Below, one piece after another: positions 1-5,160 of a DNA stretch of 13,571 bases. The DNA is taken from assembly GCA_021816645.1 (NCBI GenBank), contig JAKAXF010000010.1, positions 1-13,571 on the forward strand. Direction: 5' to 3'. The DNA is from Microcaldota archaeon. Its GTDB lineage: Archaea; Micrarchaeota; Micrarchaeia; Micrarchaeales; Micrarchaeaceae. The position numbers and the translations under genes were made by a program. How positions within the stretch are numbered: position 1 is the first letter of the stretch; each line of letters starts with the position of its first letter. Under the pieces are notes generated by a model. It ran no database searches, was not told where the DNA came from, and worked only from the letters and a program-made list of their open reading frames with translations.

Positions 1-11
1 GCGCGATTAGA

Positions 12-26
12 GGAAAGTATATATTC
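12..26 (+). promoter_or_regulatory. Candidate BRE/TATA promoter of the rpo3 ribosomal-protein operon
   Basis: A purine-rich GGAAAG (12-17), suitable as a BRE, is followed directly by TATATATT (18-25). Archaeal TATA boxes are centred about 26 nt before the start of transcription, which predicts a start near position 47 and a leader of about 95 nt before rpo3. In many archaea rpo3 is read through from rps11; a promoter here suggests this cluster can start its own transcript. This is sequence pattern only. Confidence 0.55.
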
Positions 27-72
27 TTTTGTATGGCAAAATCTTCAATAGAGGCTCTGTCTGTATAAGGTC

Positions 73-111
73 TAGTTTACCCGCGCTTCTTAAGATTTTC
101 AGGCTAAACTA
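73..111 (+). promoter_or_regulatory. Leader stem-loop upstream of rpo3
   Basis: TAGTTTA (73-79) is the exact reverse complement of TAAACTA (105-111). After a C/C mismatch (80/104), the stem continues with CC (81-82) against GG (102-103). The 19-nt loop contains the palindrome TCTTAAGA. The 3' arm ends one base before GGGAG (113-117), a Shine-Dalgarno-like sequence, so the hairpin could affect access to it. A regulatory role is inference. Confidence 0.4.
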
Positions 112-122
112 AGGGAGCAGAT

Positions 123-161
123 ATGACACCACAAGTGAAGGCATGGAGATCAAGATCCTAG
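123..161 (+). other. Possible 12-codon upstream ORF overlapping the rpo3 start
   Basis: An ATG at 123, five bases after GGGAG (113-117), opens a frame of 12 codons (MTPQVKAWRSRS) that stops with TAG at 159-161, 19 nt inside rpo3 in another frame. The Shine-Dalgarno-like sequence is well placed for this ATG but too far from the rpo3 ATG at 143. It may be a small regulatory ORF, or GGGAG may be chance and rpo3 may use the weak GAAGG just before its own ATG. No conservation data are available. Confidence 0.25.
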
Positions 162-712
162 AGGAAAATGATAAGGTCTATAGATTCACACTCAGCGACG
201 TTAGCGTAGCTTACGCCAACTCGCTCAGGAGAACGGCGATAAACGCCGTACAGACATTCGCGATAGACAGGATAACTTTCTACGAGAACACGAGCTCGAT
301 GTTCGACGAATACATAGCACACAGAATAGGCCTCGTGCCCATAACGACCCCGACAAAGGGCTACGACGAGAAGGACGAGATACTGTTCACGCTTGACGCT
401 ACAGGACCAAAGACCGTGTATTCCAAGGAGCTCGAAAGCTCGGACAAGAGCGTAAAGGTCGCCAACGGCGAGATACCAGTAATCAAGCTCGCTGCGGAGC
501 AGAGGCTCAGGCTTGAGGGCAAGGCGGTGATGGGCAGGGCGCTCAGCCACTCCAAGTTCCAGCCGGGGCTCGTGACATACGAGCAAAAGGGCGATGATTC
601 TTTTGAGTTTTACGTTGAAAGCTTCGGCCAAATGCCACCCAAAGAAATCATTAATAAGGCTTGCAACGAATTAATTGAAGGAATCAAGGAAGTTGCAAAA
701 AAAGTCAAATGA
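143..712 (+). CDS. rpo3: DNA-directed RNA polymerase subunit Rpo3 (subunit D)
   Basis: Subunit D pairs with subunit L (Rpo11) to form the assembly platform of archaeal RNA polymerase, equivalent to the bacterial alpha dimer and eukaryotic Rpb3. Family signatures are visible: the N-terminal NSLRR segment (about residues 26-30) followed by AINAVQTFAI, and the AHRIGLVPI motif (about 59-67). At 189 residues it is a compact form. Some archaeal D subunits are about 260 residues with an extra ferredoxin-like domain; here there is only one cysteine (near the C-terminus), so no iron-sulfur cluster is possible. No in-frame ATG, GTG or TTG lies between the upstream TAA at 110-112 and the ATG at 143, which fixes the start. 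tRNA-Leu begins 7 nt after the stop. Function is confident. Confidence 0.96.
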   Translation: MEIKILEENDKVYRFTLSDVSVAYANSLRRTAINAVQTFAIDRITFYENTSSMFDEYIAHRIGLVPITTPTKGYDEKDEILFTLDATGPKTVYSKELESSDKSVKVANGEIPVIKLAAEQRLRLEGKAVMGRALSHSKFQPGLVTYEQKGDDSFEFYVESFGQMPPKEIINKACNELIEGIKEVAKKVK

Positions 713-719
713 AGCAAAC

Positions 720-806
720 GCGGGGGTGGCAGAGCTTGGCCAAATGCGCAGGACTGAGGCTCCTGTGTCTTTAGTGACTGCGCGAGTTCAAATCTCGCCC
801 CCCGCA
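720..806 (+). tRNA. tRNA-Leu(GAG), intronless, class II
   Basis: The acceptor stem GCGGGGG (720-726) pairs with CCCCCGC (799-805), with discriminator A806. The D-stem is GCA/TGC and the anticodon stem CAGGA/TCCTG encloses the loop CTGAGGC, giving anticodon GAG (756-758). A long variable arm contains GTC/GAC (767-769 with 776-778), as expected for leucine tRNA. The T-arm is GCGAG, TTCAAAT, CTCGC. CCA is not encoded. The gene lies 7 nt after rpo3 and 9 nt before L18e on the same strand, so it is probably cut from a shared transcript, leaving a 9-nt leader on the L18e message. A leucine tRNA next to L18e is also known from the halobacterial S9 operon. Confidence 0.96.
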
Positions 807-815
807 CGTGATTAA

Positions 816-1163
816 ATGAGTTCGATTGAAAGAAGCGATATAAGGAGCATCATCGACACGCTCAGGGAGAACGTAAGGAGCAAGAAGGATGACGGTATAT
901 CTAAGAAGCTCATTAAACTGATAGACGTTCCCGCGAGGCGCAGGGTCAGCGTCAACCTGTACAAGCTCGACAAGCTTACGAAGGAAGGCGATAACGTGAT
1001 AGTGCCCGGAAAGGTGCTATCTGAAGGCACTATAGGCCACAGGTTGAACATAGCTGCGATCGAGTACTCGAGGGGCGCCGCGGCTGCGCTTGAAAAGGCT
1101 GGCGCTAAGATGCTGGATATAAAGGAGTCGCTCGGATCTAAGAAAGTTAAAATAATCGTGTAG
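816..1163 (+). CDS. rpl18e: Large-subunit ribosomal protein L18e
   Basis: L18e is an archaeal/eukaryotic protein of the 50S subunit, related in fold to bacterial L15. The 115-residue length is close to the usual 115-120. Typical sequence is seen around residues 38-78: a PARRRVSVNL stretch, then DNVIVPGKVL and a glycine-containing turn. The C-terminus runs AGAKMLDI to a basic KKVKIIV tail. The ATG at 816 is 9 nt after the tRNA-Leu 3' end and no strong ribosome binding site is visible beyond GTGA (808-811). L13 starts 11 nt after the stop, in the L18e-L13-S9 order that is conserved in archaea. Confidence 0.95.
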   Translation: MSSIERSDIRSIIDTLRENVRSKKDDGISKKLIKLIDVPARRRVSVNLYKLDKLTKEGDNVIVPGKVLSEGTIGHRLNIAAIEYSRGAAAALEKAGAKMLDIKESLGSKKVKIIV

Positions 1164-1174
1164 CAGTGTAGTGC

Positions 1175-1621
1175 ATGGATAACGTTTCAGATTATGAGGT
1201 TTTTGACGCTAGGGGCAAGGTAGCGGGCAGACTGGCGAGCGTAGTCGCGAAGAAGGTGCTTCAGGGGAAGAAGGTCGCGATCGTGAACGCCGAGGAAGCT
1301 ATAATAAGCGGAGACAAGAAAGGTATAGTGGACAACTACAGGACCAGAGTCAACCTAAAGAACAAGGTGAATCCGGACCACTCGCCATACTGGCCGAGGA
1401 GGTCAGACCTTCTGCTTAAAAGGATTATACGCGGCATGCTGCCGTACAGAAAGCCGAGGGGGAAGAGCGCGTACAGGAATCTGCGCGTGTTCATCGGAAT
1501 CCCAGACACGTTTAAAGACGCAAAATTCGTTGAAATAGAATCGAAGGATCCGAGAAGTATGTACACGGGCTACATAACCATGAAGGAGCTATCGAACAGG
1601 CTCGGATATGAAAAGGTGTAA
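1175..1621 (+). CDS. rpl13: Large-subunit ribosomal protein L13 (uL13)
   Basis: Universal ribosomal protein that helps early 50S assembly by binding 23S rRNA. The N-terminal block FDARGKVAGRLASVVAKKVL (about residues 10-29) and VAIVNAEEAIISG are characteristic. The central RRSDLLLKRIIRGMLPYRKP (about 75-94) includes the conserved RGMLP motif, and the end has the EL(S)NRLGY-type terminus. The length of 148 residues is normal for an archaeal L13. It is followed by S9 after only 2 nt, which suggests translational coupling of these two assembly partners. Confidence 0.96.
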   Translation: MDNVSDYEVFDARGKVAGRLASVVAKKVLQGKKVAIVNAEEAIISGDKKGIVDNYRTRVNLKNKVNPDHSPYWPRRSDLLLKRIIRGMLPYRKPRGKSAYRNLRVFIGIPDTFKDAKFVEIESKDPRSMYTGYITMKELSNRLGYEKV

Positions 1622-1623
1622 CG

Positions 1624-2193
1624 ATGCAGGAACAGAGTACTACTACTGATGCTACTAATGCGGGTACGGGCGCGGCAAAGGCAGCCGAAGGGAAGCGCGA
1701 ACAGGCAGCTGCAGTGCCAGCGGAGCAGACGCAGAAAACGGCGGCAAAACGACCCAGGAGCAGCGCCAGGAAGGCGGTAAAAAAGGAGAAGAAGGTATTC
1801 GTGTCCAGTAAGAGGAAGAGGGCGGTTGCGCGCGCAGTCCTCAAGAAGGGCTCGGGCAGGATAATTGTAAACAGCGTTGATGTGAGCCTCGTTGAGCCGA
1901 GAGAGCTCAGGAGCATAATGATGGAGCCTGTCAACGCGCTAAGCCTGGCCAGGGAGATGGCGAAGGGACTAGACATAAGCGTAAACGTCAGCGGAGGTGG
2001 AAGGAGCGCGCAGGCACAGGCCGTGCGCACAGCCATAGCAAAGGGCATAGCCAAGTACTCGGACAGCGACACTATAAGGAAGGAATACCTAAGGCACGAC
2101 AGGTCGATGCTGGTCGATGACCCGAGGAGGGTAGAGCCGAAGAAATTCAGGGGACCTAAGGCGAGAGCGAGGTTCCAGACGAGCTACAGATGA
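1624..2193 (+). CDS. rps9: Small-subunit ribosomal protein S9 (uS9) with long N-terminal extension
   Basis: S9 lies in the 30S head, and its C-terminal arginine reaches the P-site tRNA. The core begins near residue 59 ([16 protein letters not shown]) and includes [19 protein letters not shown] and [19 protein letters not shown], ending in the invariant-type SYR. The first 58 or so residues are an additional, low-complexity tract rich in alanine, glutamine, threonine and then lysine/arginine. Archaeal S9 is usually about 130-140 residues; this one is 189. The ATG is 2 nt after the L13 stop, which supports the long form, though a GTG near residue 61 could in principle start a short form. The extension may be disordered and RNA-binding. 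Confidence 0.93.
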   Translation: MQEQSTTTDATNAGTGAAKAAEGKREQAAAVPAEQTQKTAAKRPRSSARKAVKKEKKVFVSSKRKRAVARAVLKKGSGRIIVNSVDVSLVEPRELRSIMMEPVNALSLAREMAKGLDISVNVSGGGRSAQAQAVRTAIAKGIAKYSDSDTIRKEYLRHDRSMLVDDPRRVEPKKFRGPKARARFQTSYR

Positions 2194-2215
2194 TGCTGAA
2201 GATTTAGATGATAAC

Positions 2216-2416
2216 ATGATGATGCCGGTCAGGTGTTTCACGTGCGGTGCCGTGTTGGCTGACAAGTGGGCTGAGTACGACAAGCGCGTGAACAAGGACA
2301 AGGAGGACGCTGGCAAGGTGCTCGACGACCTCGGAGTCAAGAGGTACTGCTGCAGGAGGATGTTCCTGAGCAACGTAGAGCTGATAGATGAATTCATAGA
2401 AATAGGAAGAAAGTGA
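2216..2416 (+). CDS. rpo10: DNA-directed RNA polymerase subunit Rpo10 (subunit N)
   Basis: Small zinc-binding subunit that stabilises the D-L assembly platform of RNA polymerase, homologous to eukaryotic Rpb10. The signature MPVRCFTCG near the N-terminus supplies two cysteines (7 and 10), and RYCCRRM supplies the pair at 45 and 46, forming the CxxC...CC zinc site. The 66-residue length is normal. Three consecutive ATG codons (2216, 2219, 2222) are possible starts; family alignment favours the second or third. It follows S9 by 22 nt. The rpoK gene that usually comes next is missing, and tRNA-Pro begins 9 nt after the stop. Confidence 0.96.
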   Translation: MMMPVRCFTCGAVLADKWAEYDKRVNKDKEDAGKVLDDLGVKRYCCRRMFLSNVELIDEFIEIGRK

Positions 2417-2424
2417 TGCTCAGT

Positions 2425-2518
2425 GGGGCCGTCTGCTAGCTTGGTAGGCTACTGCCTTGGGGTGGCAGCGACCCGAGTTCAAATGGCCGCGCTCGGTCTG
2501 AAAATCTCGGCGGCCCCA
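2425..2518 (+). tRNA. tRNA-Pro(GGG) with a 21-nt intron in the T-loop
   Basis: Acceptor GGGGCCG (2425-2431) pairs with CGGCCCC (2511-2517); discriminator A2518; no encoded CCA. The anticodon stem CTGCC/GGCAG encloses TTGGGGT, giving anticodon GGG (2459-2461). The T-stem CCGAG (2473-2477) pairs with CTCGG (2506-2510), but 21 extra bases interrupt the T-loop between A2483 (position 59) and T2505 (position 60). After removal the loop reads TTCAAAT and the tRNA is 73 nt. The junction forms a complete bulge-helix-bulge (see intron entry), so this is a spliced gene rather than a pseudogene. It lies between rpo10 and S2 on the same strand and is probably cotranscribed with them. Confidence 0.93.
2484..2504 (+). 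other. tRNA-Pro T-loop intron (position 59/60), bulge-helix-bulge type
   Basis: The outer helix is the T-stem. The 4-bp central helix pairs exon TTCA (2478-2481) with intron TGAA (2499-2502). The 3-nt bulges are AA|T (2482-2484) and AA|T (2503-2505), each cut after the second base. The inner helix pairs GGCCG (2485-2489) with CGGTC (2494-2498), including one G-U pair, closed by the loop CGCT. This matches the substrate of the archaeal tRNA splicing endonuclease exactly. Because the base at 2484 and the one at 2505 are both T, the ends could be shifted by one without changing the mature tRNA; the bulge geometry selects 2484-2504. Confidence 0.88.
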
Positions 2519-2527
2519 AAAATTAAC

Positions 2528-2536
2528 AAGGAGTGA
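2528..2536 (+). promoter_or_regulatory. Strong ribosome binding site of rps2
   Basis: AAGGAGTGA ends 4 nt before the ATG at 2541, with good complementarity to the 3' end of 16S rRNA. It lies in the 22 nt left between the tRNA-Pro 3' end and rps2, so the S2 message would keep its own initiation signal after the tRNA is cut out. Confidence 0.7.
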
Positions 2537-2540
2537 ATTT

Positions 2541-3164
2541 ATGACTGAAGAAGAAAGCTTCATAACGAACAAGGACGACTACCTGAAGATGGGGATGAAC
2601 ATTGCCACGAGGACCAAGAGCCCGGGCATGAAGAAGTTCATATACAAGACCAGGGAGGACGGTCTGTACCTACTGGATCTCAAGACGATAGATGAGAGGC
2701 TGAAGGCGGCCGCGAGTATGATAGCGAGATACGACCCGAAGGATGTGATAGTCACAGCGTCGAGGCTTTACGCGTTGACCGCGGTAGAGAAGTTCACGCA
2801 GATGATAGGGGCCAGGTTCATAAAGGGAAGGGTAGCACCGGGAATATTCACGAATCCGCACAAGGAGGGGTTCACCGAGCCGAAGCTTGTCTTTATAAGC
2901 GACACTAGGAACGAGAAGCAGGCGGTCAGGGAAGCCAGCACGGTCAACATACCCATAATCGCGCTGTGTGATACCGACAACTCAACCAAATTCGTAGACC
3001 TGGTAGTTCCAGTCAACAACAGGGGTAGGAAGGCGCTTGCGTTTACATATTTCCTGCTGACCAGAGAAGTCCTAAAGGCCAGGGGCGATATAAAGAGCAA
3101 CGAGGAATTCAAGGCTACGGAAGAGGAGTTTGAAGCGAAGCTTGAAGACAAGGGCCCACAGTGA
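2541..3164 (+). CDS. rps2: Small-subunit ribosomal protein S2 (uS2)
   Basis: S2 binds the back of the 30S subunit between head and body. Archaeal-type signatures include YLKMGMNIATR near residue 14, GLYLLDLKTIDERL near 41, RFIKGRVAPGIFTNP near 92-106, and IPIIALCDTDNSTKFVDLVVPVNNRGRKAL near 138-167. At 207 residues it has the usual archaeal length; the last 20 or so residues are acidic. The ATG at 2541 is chosen because of the AAGGAGTGA at 2528-2536. It is the last gene of the cluster and converges with the prenyltransferase, 24 nt away. Enolase and rpoK, often found just before S2 in archaea, are not here. Confidence 0.96.
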   Translation: MTEEESFITNKDDYLKMGMNIATRTKSPGMKKFIYKTREDGLYLLDLKTIDERLKAAASMIARYDPKDVIVTASRLYALTAVEKFTQMIGARFIKGRVAPGIFTNPHKEGFTEPKLVFISDTRNEKQAVREASTVNIPIIALCDTDNSTKFVDLVVPVNNRGRKALAFTYFLLTREVLKARGDIKSNEEFKATEEEFEAKLEDKGPQ

Positions 3165-3173
3165 TCTGCTCTT

Positions 3174-3186
3174 ATGTTCTGTTTTT
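3174..3186 (+). terminator. Possible T-tract terminator after rps2
   Basis: In the 24-nt gap between the convergent rps2 and prenyltransferase genes, the + strand reads TGTTCTGTTTTT. Archaeal RNA polymerase can terminate at T-rich tracts without a hairpin. There is no comparable tract on the minus strand. The signal is short and weak. Confidence 0.3.
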
Positions 3187-3188
3187 GA

Positions 3189-4058
3189 TTACGCCACATA
3201 TACGAACGCCGAGGCGAGGTATACGAGCAGAGCCAGAGACATCGCACCTAGGCTCAGGTTCCTGGAAGCGCGTATAAAAGATAGACTGGGCTTGCGTACA
3301 AGGTAACCCAGTGCAACGTATAACAGCATTATATCCACAGCGAGTATAGGAATGAGGTAGACGAGATTGTAGGCGAATGGTTTCAGATAAACGAACATGA
3401 ACAGGCTCAGTACTATCGCGACCATATACAGAACGAACGCTATCCACACAGCAAACCTTTTACCAGTGTAGAACACAAGGTTCCTGCTTTTTCTAGCCTT
3501 CATGTCGCCAGAGTAGTCCCTTACCATTCCGTGTATCTCACGTGCAAGGCCGCCGAAGAATATTACAAGGCTTATTATCACTATATTAGGATTCAGAAAT
3601 CCGGAAACCACATAATTGCCGTATATAAACGGGATGGCCATGGAGAACGCAATGTAAGCGTTGCCGAGCAACAGCATATCCTTCATCCTGTAGCTGTACA
3701 GGAAAGCCAGGATTCCAAATATCAATGCTATTAAAAATGCAGTATAGTTTATGAGGACACTCGCCAAGATTCCTATGAGGAAAGATATGAGAGACACGTA
3801 AAGCGCGGTGCGCCTACTTATCGCTCCGGAAACTATGGGCCTGTCGGACCTTTTGTTGAGCCTGTCAGATCCAACATCATAGTAATCGTTTATCGCAAAT
3901 GACGCGGCACTTATGAATATAGGGGTTATAAGGCTCAGAAGTAGTATCGGGAGGGTGGGCATGGGTCGGACTATTGCTTCGGCTGCTATTACGGCTATCA
4001 CCAGCATGATGCTGTGCTCTATCCTTGTAAGCTTGAGTAGTGCGGCTATCCTGTTCAT
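3189..4058 (-). CDS. UbiA-family prenyltransferase, probably digeranylgeranylglyceryl phosphate synthase
   Basis: Integral membrane enzyme that transfers a prenyl group from an isoprenyl diphosphate. In archaea the closest role is adding the second geranylgeranyl chain to geranylgeranylglyceryl phosphate for ether lipids. The first Asp-rich motif NDYYDVGSDRLNKRSDRP is at residues 57-74 and the second, MVRDYSGDMKARKSRN, at 178-193; both bind magnesium-diphosphate in this family. About eight or nine hydrophobic segments run the length of the protein. The start at 4058 (MNRIAALLKLTRIEHS) gives 289 residues, the usual size. An open frame reaches back to 4193, but the extra 45 residues would overlap the divergent gene and do not resemble the family. 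Other UbiA substrates (quinone, heme) cannot be excluded. Confidence 0.82.
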   Translation of the reverse strand: MNRIAALLKLTRIEHSIMLVIAVIAAEAIVRPMPTLPILLLSLITPIFISAASFAINDYYDVGSDRLNKRSDRPIVSGAISRRTALYVSLISFLIGILASVLINYTAFLIALIFGILAFLYSYRMKDMLLLGNAYIAFSMAIPFIYGNYVVSGFLNPNIVIISLVIFFGGLAREIHGMVRDYSGDMKARKSRNLVFYTGKRFAVWIAFVLYMVAIVLSLFMFVYLKPFAYNLVYLIPILAVDIMLLYVALGYLVRKPSLSFIRASRNLSLGAMSLALLVYLASAFVYVA

Positions 4059-4068
4059 AAAGAACCGT

Positions 4069-4105
4069 AGATATAGAGTAAAGAAAAGTTGATAAATGTA
4101 TATAG
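4069..4105. promoter_or_regulatory. Divergent promoter region between prenyltransferase and pilin genes
   Basis: Two TATA-like elements are present: GATATAGAG (4070-4078) and TGTATATAGG (4097-4106). Read on the minus strand, the second, CTATATACA, would start the prenyltransferase transcript near 4075, 17 nt before its ATG. Read on the plus strand, the first would start the pilin message near its ATG at 4096. The positions are approximate and based only on spacing. Confidence 0.4.
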
Positions 4106-4935
4106 GCAACATATCTGCAGTGCAATGTGGTGTTGGTATAAGAAAACTTTTGCGCAATACAAAATTGCAAAGCGCGCTCGAACTTTTAACCACTTATTCG
4201 TGGGCGTTTCTCATAATCGCGATCTTTATTGCCGCCGCTGCGCTCGCATCTGGAAGCAGGGCACCTACGTCTTACCTCACTTCCACATGCAACATAAATC
4301 CAGAGTTTCAATGCCTGCAGTCAGTACTCAGTGGGTACAACGCTGCAACCCCGATAAAGTTTTCTGTCCTGTTCACAAACGATCTTGGTGCGCCCGTATA
4401 TTTTCCCAGTAATTCGTTCAACGTGACGGTAACCAACATAGGCACTTCAGGAATCCACAGTTATAAGGGTAACTGCACACCGCAGTTAGCTTCAAAGGGA
4501 GCGCAGATAATGTGCATTTCACAAATACCGGGTACGCAAGTACCTTCAACCGGATCACAGGCATCGGTTTCTTTTTTAATGAATTACAGCATATGCAATA
4601 ATATGCAACCAAGCAGCTGCAGCGGATCCTATAAGACAACAGGTTTTTCAATTCAGCCTGTTTCGCCACCGGGTGCGTCTCTTTTTACTACAAAGTTTAT
4701 AACTAATCCAAATAACGGTATGATAGTGCTAAATGGAGTTTCTTACGCAAACGGCACAAGCGCAATACTGATGGGCAACAAATATACGGTTTATGCTTCT
4801 CCGCCTAGCGGTTACATATTCGGTACCTGGTCCATAACTTCCGCATCGTCAACCATATCCTCCACCAACACGCAGAATGCAACACTTATCCTCTCGTCAA
4901 ATGCAACGCTACAGGCAAACTTCGTGATCAAATAG
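4096..4935 (+). CDS. Type IV pilin-like secreted protein with InlB-like C-terminal repeat
   Basis: The N-terminus has a class III (prepilin) signal: basic RKLLRNTKL, then QSALELLTTYSWAFLIIAIFIAAAAL (25-50). Cleavage before Q25 would leave a glutamate at mature position 5, followed by the hydrophobic assembly helix. QSAxExLxTYxWA is common in DPANN pilins. The exposed part has six cysteines (65, 73, 127, 140, 167, 175), which could form three disulfides, and several N-x-S/T glycosylation sites. Residues 196-279, with GYIFGTWSI, then NATLILSSNATLQANFVIK, look like one divergent InlB B-repeat, a small beta domain found in surface proteins. At 279 residues it is larger than a major pilin and may be an adhesin or minor pilin. 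The leader of 24 residues is long; a GTG at 4120 is another possible start. Confidence 0.75.
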   Translation: MYIGNISAVQCGVGIRKLLRNTKLQSALELLTTYSWAFLIIAIFIAAAALASGSRAPTSYLTSTCNINPEFQCLQSVLSGYNAATPIKFSVLFTNDLGAPVYFPSNSFNVTVTNIGTSGIHSYKGNCTPQLASKGAQIMCISQIPGTQVPSTGSQASVSFLMNYSICNNMQPSSCSGSYKTTGFSIQPVSPPGASLFTTKFITNPNNGMIVLNGVSYANGTSAILMGNKYTVYASPPSGYIFGTWSITSASSTISSTNTQNATLILSSNATLQANFVIK

Positions 4936-5005
4936 ATACAAAGACCACAATGAAAAACAGTAGTATTATTGTATACATAACCGGATTCTGTATATTATTG
5001 TGAAG

Positions 5006-5119
5006 CGGGTCTGACGGGATTTTCATAGACCTTGGTATCTTCTCACCAAGAATTTTATTTTGAACCCGCAACCATCTGGTCCGAAGCCAGACGCGCTATC
5101 CAAGTTGCGCCACAGACCC
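5006..5119 (-). tRNA. tRNA-Arg(TCG) with a 39-nt intron in the T-loop
   Basis: On the minus strand, acceptor GGGTCTG (5119-5113) pairs with CAGACCC (5013-5007), with discriminator G (5006) and no encoded CCA. The D-stem is GCGC/GCGC. The anticodon stem TCTGG/CCAGA encloses CTTCGGA, giving anticodon TCG (5084-5082), which reads CGA. The T-stem GCGGG (5069-5065) pairs with CCCGT (5018-5014), but the T-loop is split after TTCAAA (5064-5059) by 39 nt before T60 (5019). The spliced tRNA is 75 nt with a normal TTCAAAT loop. The gene stands alone between the pilin and RNase HII genes. An AT-rich CTATTTCTAT (5152-5143, minus) sits about 28 nt upstream and may be its TATA box. Confidence 0.93.
5020..5058 (-). 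other. tRNA-Arg T-loop intron (position 59/60), bulge-helix-bulge type
   Basis: The T-stem is the outer helix. The central helix pairs exon TTCA (5064-5061) with intron TGAA (5025-5022), identical to the helix in tRNA-Pro. The bulges are AA|A (5060-5058) and AA|T (5021-5019). The inner helix starts with only TA/TA, then an internal loop, then a 6-bp stem CTTGGT/ACCAAG (5050-5045 with 5036-5031) with an 8-nt loop. The inner part is therefore looser than in tRNA-Pro, a relaxed form of the motif. Apart from TGAAAA at the 3' end, the two introns share no obvious sequence. Confidence 0.85.
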
Positions 5120-5160
5120 GTGCTTATACTTGGATAAAAAGATAGAAATAGGCTCGTTCT

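Noticed and set aside
1..142. A tRNA or other structured RNA gene before rpo3
   Set aside because: A stem-loop is present, but there is no TTCRANY T-loop, no matching acceptor stem and no box C/D or similar motif on either strand. It is better explained as a promoter and leader.
1512..2072. 186-codon ORF on the minus strand opposite L13 and S9
   Set aside because: Its translation is a low-complexity reflection of the alanine- and lysine-rich S9 extension and matches no family.
2425..2518. tRNA-Pro as a pseudogene damaged by an insertion
   Set aside because: The insertion forms an exact bulge-helix-bulge and its removal restores a normal tRNA; the same design recurs in tRNA-Arg.
4059..4193. 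N-terminal extension of the prenyltransferase up to the ATG at 4193
   Set aside because: It would overlap the divergent pilin gene by about 100 nt and contain the TATA-like elements; the family N-terminus begins at the ATG at 4058.
4936..5005. Repeat array between the pilin gene and tRNA-Arg
   Set aside because: Only two loose copies of a TATTATTGT-like sequence are present, which is expected by chance in AT-rich DNA; no CRISPR-like repeats or spacers occur anywhere in the window.
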